DNA of 64,000 nucleotides, from assembly GCA_018292915.2 (NCBI GenBank), contig JACVVK020000212.1, positions 954,001 through 1,018,000 of the forward strand, written 5' to 3'. The stretch's first letter is position 1. Every line of letters starts with the position of its first letter. Below, one piece after another: positions 58,648 to 64,000 of this stretch. A program made the position numbers and the translations under genes. Below the pieces are notes generated by a model. The model saw nothing but the letters and a program-made list of their open reading frames with translations. It did no database searches and was not told the DNA's origin. Source of the stretch: Batillaria attramentaria (Eukaryota > Mollusca > Gastropoda > Batillariidae).

Positions 58648-60200
58648 CTATCAACCACCTGCTAGTCAAAATCAAAGTCAAAAGGCAAATGTATTTTCGG
58701 ATCCTCTAGGGGCAATAAAAGGAAGCAAAAAAACATACGTGACAGCCACCTGCTGCATAATTTTTACACAAATGTTAACACTGCGCTCACAAAGGAACAG
58801 TACTAATACAACAACACAGATTCACCACGCACGTCATCCATTACAAACAATATTAACAACAGACAAACACTAAAGAAAGGGGAAAAAACTGAAATTACAG
58901 AGAAAATTAATGTACTGTCTAGCAATTTACAATACAGATTTATTAGTGAGAGGCTGTATCGAATCATGTCATTCGTTGACACTCAGGTTAGGGCGGGATT
59001 ATATAGCGGTGGGGCCTACCGGCAGTTTACAATCCTCTCTGATTCTTGTTTTTCATAAACATAAGTCATAATCCGGTCAGGATTTCGGCATCATTTCAAG
59101 GAGATAAAAAAGACACAGAACTCGTTATACTGTTTGCCATGATAATGTGATTTTCCCCCCGAGTATGAGCTTTACCTTTTTTCCATCTGGTCATGGTTGC
59201 ATGGAAAGAAGTATGAGAACAAACCACCGGTATGTACCTTTGTTTGACACCCATCGCGCTACACGCGTCTCCCTGTTCTGATCGATTTTCTAATTTTCAC
59301 AGACAGCGATGTACAGTTGTCTCCCGTGTTCTATGAATGGTTTGACTGCTGCTGTATGACGTAACGCCGTAACCGAGGTGCTCGTTTCCCCGGCCATCGA
59401 AAGAATATGGGTTCGAATGCCCGGTAACTGGTTGAATATACTCGGTTAAATAATTTTCGTCCAGTAGGAATGTCACTTGTAGGACAGTTAACAACAAACA
59501 TGATACAAATCGATTTTATGCTTGTAATTCAGTCATCTACGGGAAAACTAGTAGGTATCATGCGTGTGGGTTTTCAATAGTAACTGATTCAGGACAGTCT
59601 ATCCGTGACATCCACAAAACAAGCGTTTAGAATACAAATGGTAAACGCGGGTAGGTACTCGCTGGAAATAGTCCCCGCTTGGCAAGTTGTTCCTCGCACA
59701 CGTTGACAGTACGTTGTCAGCGCGCCCTGCTAATTAGCCGGCGATGCCCGTATTTAGAGCAGATGTCCCAAATCCTTTGATGCTGCTAGACATGTTCAGC
59801 TGCCTAGGGCTATTTATCCAGGGCACCGAGTGTATTGGCTCACCGACCTTCACTGAGTTTGTCAACTTGATCTGAGTGCGTTTAAACGGTTGAAACCCGT
59901 ATCGTACGTCGGAAAAAGGTCCATTAAAATTCACGTTCTTTACTCTCGATGACTGATCAATGATTTCACTGACGAAAACGAATTCATGGTTTTCTAGAAC
60001 TGTAAATACCGTTTTACTCTGACAGCAGCCCCTCAGTGACCCTCTTGCATCCTCACAAACAAACGTATCAGCTACTTGATTTACAAGCGTAACCGTTGGA
60101 TTGCAAACAAACACATGACATAACACCTAGTGCAGCCTTTCCGCTTGTTTTATTCCGATCGTTATATATGCTCGATAGCTCATCCTACGTATGGGTCCCA
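58647..60200 (+). repeat. Flank block v (right part)
   Basis: CTATCAACCACCTGCTAGTC onward matches 27717-28920 in the A flank more closely than any other block, including the segment GATTCAGGACAGTCTATCCG, CCCGCTTGGCAAGTT and TTTAGAGCAGATGTCCCAAA, then continues about 250 bases further than A before the match picks up again at GCTCATCCTACG. Confidence 0.7.
59734..60126 (-). CDS. Minus-strand open frame of 130 codons, unknown
   Basis: The minus-strand frame contains FTVLENHEFVFVSEIIDQSS, FNGPFSDVRYGFQPFKRTQI and EPIHSVPWINSPRQLNMSSS. The composition is balanced and not repeat-like. The flank of gene A contains only the end of it (about 28785-28900), with the middle deleted, so it is at least partly duplicated. 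I recognise no family; it could be a transposon gene exon or chance. Confidence 0.3.
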   Translation of the reverse strand: MLCHVFVCNPTVTLVNQVADTFVCEDARGSLRGCCQSKTVFTVLENHEFVFVSEIIDQSSRVKNVNFNGPFSDVRYGFQPFKRTQIKLTNSVKVGEPIHSVPWINSPRQLNMSSSIKGFGTSALNTGIAG

Positions 60201-61841
60201 TCCACAGACGTAAAAAAGATAGACCCACCGCTGGACGCTGCCACCGCTGTAGTCATGGTCTCCTCTCTCCTGAAATCGAGAGTCATGGATCCTAGCGTAG
60301 AAAAAAAATTAACACATTAATATCTCTGTGGTGGCTGGACCAATATTTAAATACTGATAGGATACAAGTGACGCTGAATAACGCTCCATGAAAATATACA
60401 CTTTGGCCTTACAAGCTACCGTGCATGATTGTCTGAGTGGAAAATGCCCAACTCTAACACTGCGAGCTGAGGTTCGTCTGCTTGGCAGCCATTTGCATGG
60501 TGTCGGCGCATGCGTGCCTGAATAGAAAACCGCGGGAAAAGTCGGAGATTTCTAAAGGTGGGCAGATCAGACAAAAGCTGACAGAATAACAGGAATTGAT
60601 GTAATATCTCTTTGTCAGTCTCAAAAACAGTTGGCTGAAAAATGTCACAGGTCCTGTACTGCTTTCTACAAGCTTTTCTTAATCAGAAAACTCACTCAGC
60701 GAAAAGATTTTTCAACTAAAACGTAAGTCAGTTCAAGATCCCTCGAATCTGACAGACCGGCATGCTGATCCCTCCCAACCGCATAGCAGAAAGATCTACA
60801 CAAACACACGAAATTTTTCTTTGATGACTGAACAAAATTTCTGATTACCACTGATTTGATGTGATCACTGATCATCATGGTGTGAGTGTCTCTCTAGATC
60901 TAGATTGTGAGCCGACAAGCAAATTCACGTGGAAGGATGGTAGTGAGGAGAAAGAATAAAAGGAAAAAAGGGCCCGGGGGCGGGGCGTAAAATACGGCAA
61001 GCACTATTACACAGCTGCTGTACTTTTTAAACTTTACAAAATCACTGTCACATAATCCAGTGTGTTAAATTGTTCGTGCAGTTTTGCTTTCCAGGGACAA
61101 GGTCGGTGTAAACTAGCATGCACAATCAAACGCAAAACAGTAATGGAAAACGTTGAATCTAAACACTGAGATGATTTAAGTCCATCCCATACAAATCAAG
61201 ACTCTCATCTTTTTTGTCCCTGTACTGTACACAGACGTATAGATCTATACGTCGATGGTACTGTACCAACATTGGCTGTCAAGAGCATTACATGTTTGGC
61301 AGCGTGATCGGGGAAAACAGCAACATGGTTCAAACTGAAAATGTTGCCACTTCGCATTGTCAGACTCTTGACGTCAATGGCACCACGCGCATCACGTTTG
61401 TATGTGGGCACTTGTTTTCAAATGTTTTTTCCTTTGGAGCGAAATGATCCAGTTTGCTGAAGATGATCAATAAAATTGTATTGATGATCTTTGGTTTTCC
61501 CTCTGTTGTTGTATGTTTCTAAAAAGCATTCATGTCTGTGCTTGGGACTGCTGATAAGACAGTCAAAACATGCTTGGTGAGTGGATGAGGATCTTTGTAA
61601 ATTAGGCTTTTGGTTGTCCTTTGAGTTGGTCAGACCAGACACAGCGAATGGTCAGACATCAGATTCCTGACCGGCGAAGGTTGTCCGATTTCATTTAAGA
61701 CTTTTTTAATGTTTGGCAGATAGTACACATTGTATATTTTAATTCATATACAACTAGGTCTGTTGTACTGCAAACAAAAACGCATAAATGGGCACACCAA
61801 CCGTATCTATTTATATTTTAGTATTATTTGTACTGTTTAAT

Positions 61842-61904
<63 letters not shown>

Positions 61905-62950
61905 TATAATGAGAAACATCGAAAGACGTAATGTTCAGGTAGTGTATGTTGAAATTTATCAGCCTTGTGATTAGGACATCACTTGGAAGGTCACACATTA
62001 TCAAACGTTTCCTTTTGTACATTTATTTCTAGACACATGTTGATCAGTTACAACACAAACATTTTGGCCAATGGGGACAAAGTTTACCATTCAGGTTGGA
62101 AACATGGCAGCACATGGAAACTGATCAGATTTAGGACTGACCATACAGTAATGTGTCATGATAAAAACAAAAACAAAACTAAATGCCATTTCTTTCAAAT
62201 GTTACAACAGTGAAACAAGTGCTTGGACAACTAGCAAATTACAGATAACAGAAAATGTATACCTGAAATATATTCTTTAGATTCTCACTGTTCCTTCAGC
62301 CCTAGCCAAGTCAGATTCACACTTCAAACAGAGTTTAGTACTAAATTTATTTCAAAAAGGTGGGGGTGGGGGTATGGCAGTTTGAATTGAGTGTCAAGTG
62401 TCTGATTAGATGAGGGAATTTTGGGACTGAATTTCACTAGTGTCAATACTGGAAAAGGTCTTGTCCTATTACAACCGGCTTTGACATCACCATTATGGTA
62501 ACAAAAGATAATTTTAATGAGGGAATTGTAGTGTCCAAGATGCCCGGTCTGCTGATCCTGAGGTACATGTAGCAGGTAACAATCCCATGGTAGGTAGGGA
62601 TATCACTGGCGATTGCTTTCTGAGGGGATTTCATATCGGTTAAACACAGATTTAGGCCAGTTTAAGAATATGTAATCTTTGCTCTCAGTTTGTAGTACAT
62701 GTACATGGATTCGACACAATAGAGGTTGTCTGGTACGCTTGTTGCTAACTTTAACATTAAAACAAAAAAGCAAAACTGGACCTAACTAAACTTACCACTT
62801 GGTGTTGACTTGAATAATCGCCATGTTGAACATGATATCAGATGATGACACATTTGTAAACATATTTGCAGGAGCTGGTTGTTTTGAGCAGGACCTGGGC
62901 CTGAAATAAATGCATACATGCAGATCAAAGTGATGTTGTAACACACACGC

Positions 62951-62990
<40 letters not shown>

Positions 62991-63420
62991 CCAACAGATC
63001 TGTTAAAAAAAAAAAAAAAAAAAAATGGTGATGGTGTGCATGGTTTCTCTTCAGTCCTCATTTGTACTGATCTTGCATGATACATGTCATAGACTGTTCA
63101 AACACACACAAAACACTTTGGTATACAACTGACTTGTACTGCACGCTTACTGAAATAGCTGCTGGTGAGTCTGACATGAGATCTATCTCTACACTGCCTG
63201 AGATCATACTTGCAATACCTATGTACAGACCAATGCCACAGCAAAATGCACTGTGTGCCCTGCTTTTCAGTCCCCCCCCCACCCCCCACCCCTTCCTGCT
63301 GCACCAATGCACACCTATCTCATCAGTGCTCTGCAATAACATGACAAAGTCCAGGGAAAAGAATATCCCAAGTGTCTATCATGTCACAGTCAGCAGGGGG
63401 AAAACACAGTAGGACCATGC
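60201..63420. other. Largely unique sequence, no supported gene
   Basis: No match to other parts of the window. Contains a 20-bp perfect palindrome centred on AGATCT (61233-61252), (CA)n at 61846-61901 and 62941-62986, and a poly(A) at 63005-63025. Several frames of 60-77 codons show no motifs. Confidence 0.4.
61846..61901. repeat. (CA)n microsatellite
   Basis: Uninterrupted CA array. Confidence 0.95.
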
Positions 63421-63424
63421 TCAC

Positions 63425-63816
63425 CTTCGTAGAATGGATACTGTCTGTGTATGTGATTATTAAAACTGCTGTGAGAGTCAGAATCTAATGCAGCACTCCC
63501 TCCAGTTTTACTCCGTTGCCTCCCAGTACTGCCTCTACTCATCCCTCTCCAACTTTCCTGGACTCCCTTCACAGTACACATCTTCCACACCCACCAGAAC
63601 TCGACTGATTAGTGATTAGTGTAGATTGATCACCTCCTACTTCCCATCATCAGAGTCATTTTCCTCCAATTCTTCTACATGCCCGAAGGAATCAGGAAAA
63701 CCGCCGTCCAAATCTACGAATCTTGCCACACTCTAATCTTCACTTTCTGCACCATTCCCCGGGATATTGAACAAAATTCCACGATTATCCCCATTACGTA
63801 ATGGTCGCGCGGCCAT
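63425..63816 (-). CDS. Possible 5' exon(s) of a minus-strand gene (tentative)
   Basis: The minus strand at 63816 has ATGGCCGCGCGACC within CAAGATGGCC, a YY1/start-site-like context. The frame reads MAARPLRNGDNRGILF for 27 codons, meets TAG (63733-63735), and then continues in the same frame for 31 acidic codons (FVDLDGGFPDSFGHVEELEE, NDSDDGK) to another stop. Farther on, a stretch ending CTACGAAG|GTGAGC at 63425 looks like an exon with a good donor (SFNNHIHRQYPFYEG). The pieces may be alternative first exons, a decayed gene, or chance. Confidence 0.25.
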
Positions 63817-64000
63817 CTTGTTGAGACGAAAATCTAAAGTAGATTTTCACACGAACATTTATAGAAACGTAAAACCACTCGTAGATAAATATTGCTGTTT
63901 GATGTAAGGAGCGAGACCGCGTCCTTCGACTTTGCGAAACTATTCAGAATATCCCAGGTAAACCACTGAATATTTCGCTAACGTCATATTTTGAGAAAAT

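Noticed and set aside
61233..61252. 20-bp palindrome GACGTATAGATCTATACGTC as a functional operator
   Set aside because: An isolated palindrome without a neighbouring gene or second copy; noted but not interpretable.

Overview
This window is eukaryotic and reads as the genome of a marine mollusc, most likely a gastropod. Support for this: two intron-bearing fibrinogen-related (FReD) lectin genes with canonical GT-AG junctions; several copies of a tRNA-headed SINE whose 3' part contains GGACGTTAAAC, which I associate with mollusc SINEs; a mixture of degenerate non-LTR retrotransposons, a PIF/Harbinger element and TA-flanked MITEs; and very abundant (CA/GT)n arrays. I see no sign of operons, rRNA genes, functional tRNA genes or CRISPR arrays. 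The species cannot be read from the sequence.

The biological core is a duplicated gene pair. Gene A (five exons, 12966-25545) and gene B (five exons, 39275-42727), both on the + strand, each encode a 284-residue secreted protein: signal peptide, PAN/apple-like cysteine domain, then an N-terminally short fibrinogen-related domain. All ten exons keep the same lengths (307, 32, 97, 171, 248 nt) and phases. Both genes lie downstream of the same decayed LINE with the same SINE inserted in it, so the duplicated unit starts near 11.2 kb and 37.5 kb. A hand alignment of the coding sequences gives 30 amino-acid replacements and only two synonymous changes. Seventeen of the replacements, with no synonymous change, are in exon 5, which forms the presumed ligand-binding end of the FReD.

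Layout: 1-4.4 kb is an older third copy of the locus that keeps 5' and 3' flanks but has lost every exon. 4.8-7.2 kb is an L1/Tx1-like LINE. 7.9-10.1 kb holds two opposed CR1/L2-like LINE ends, one split by a SINE. 10.7-25.5 kb is the unit A flank and gene A, whose third intron is swollen to 9.1 kb by a minus-strand LINE that itself carries other insertions. 25.5-28.9 kb is the 3' flank of A. 29-37.5 kb is a transposon-rich spacer with a Harbinger element and a perfect 92-bp palindrome bounded by TTAA. 37.5-42.7 kb is unit B. 42.7-60.2 kb consists of three successive, rearranged copies of the 3' flank (B, iv, v) with 23-bp minisatellites, a 1.0-kb TA-flanked MITE and a second Harbinger copy. 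60.2-64 kb is comparatively unique and may hold the 5' end of a minus-strand gene.

All coordinates and comparisons were made by eye. Exon borders of genes A and B rest on phase-consistent splice sites and paralogue agreement. Repeat borders are approximate unless a target duplication is cited.
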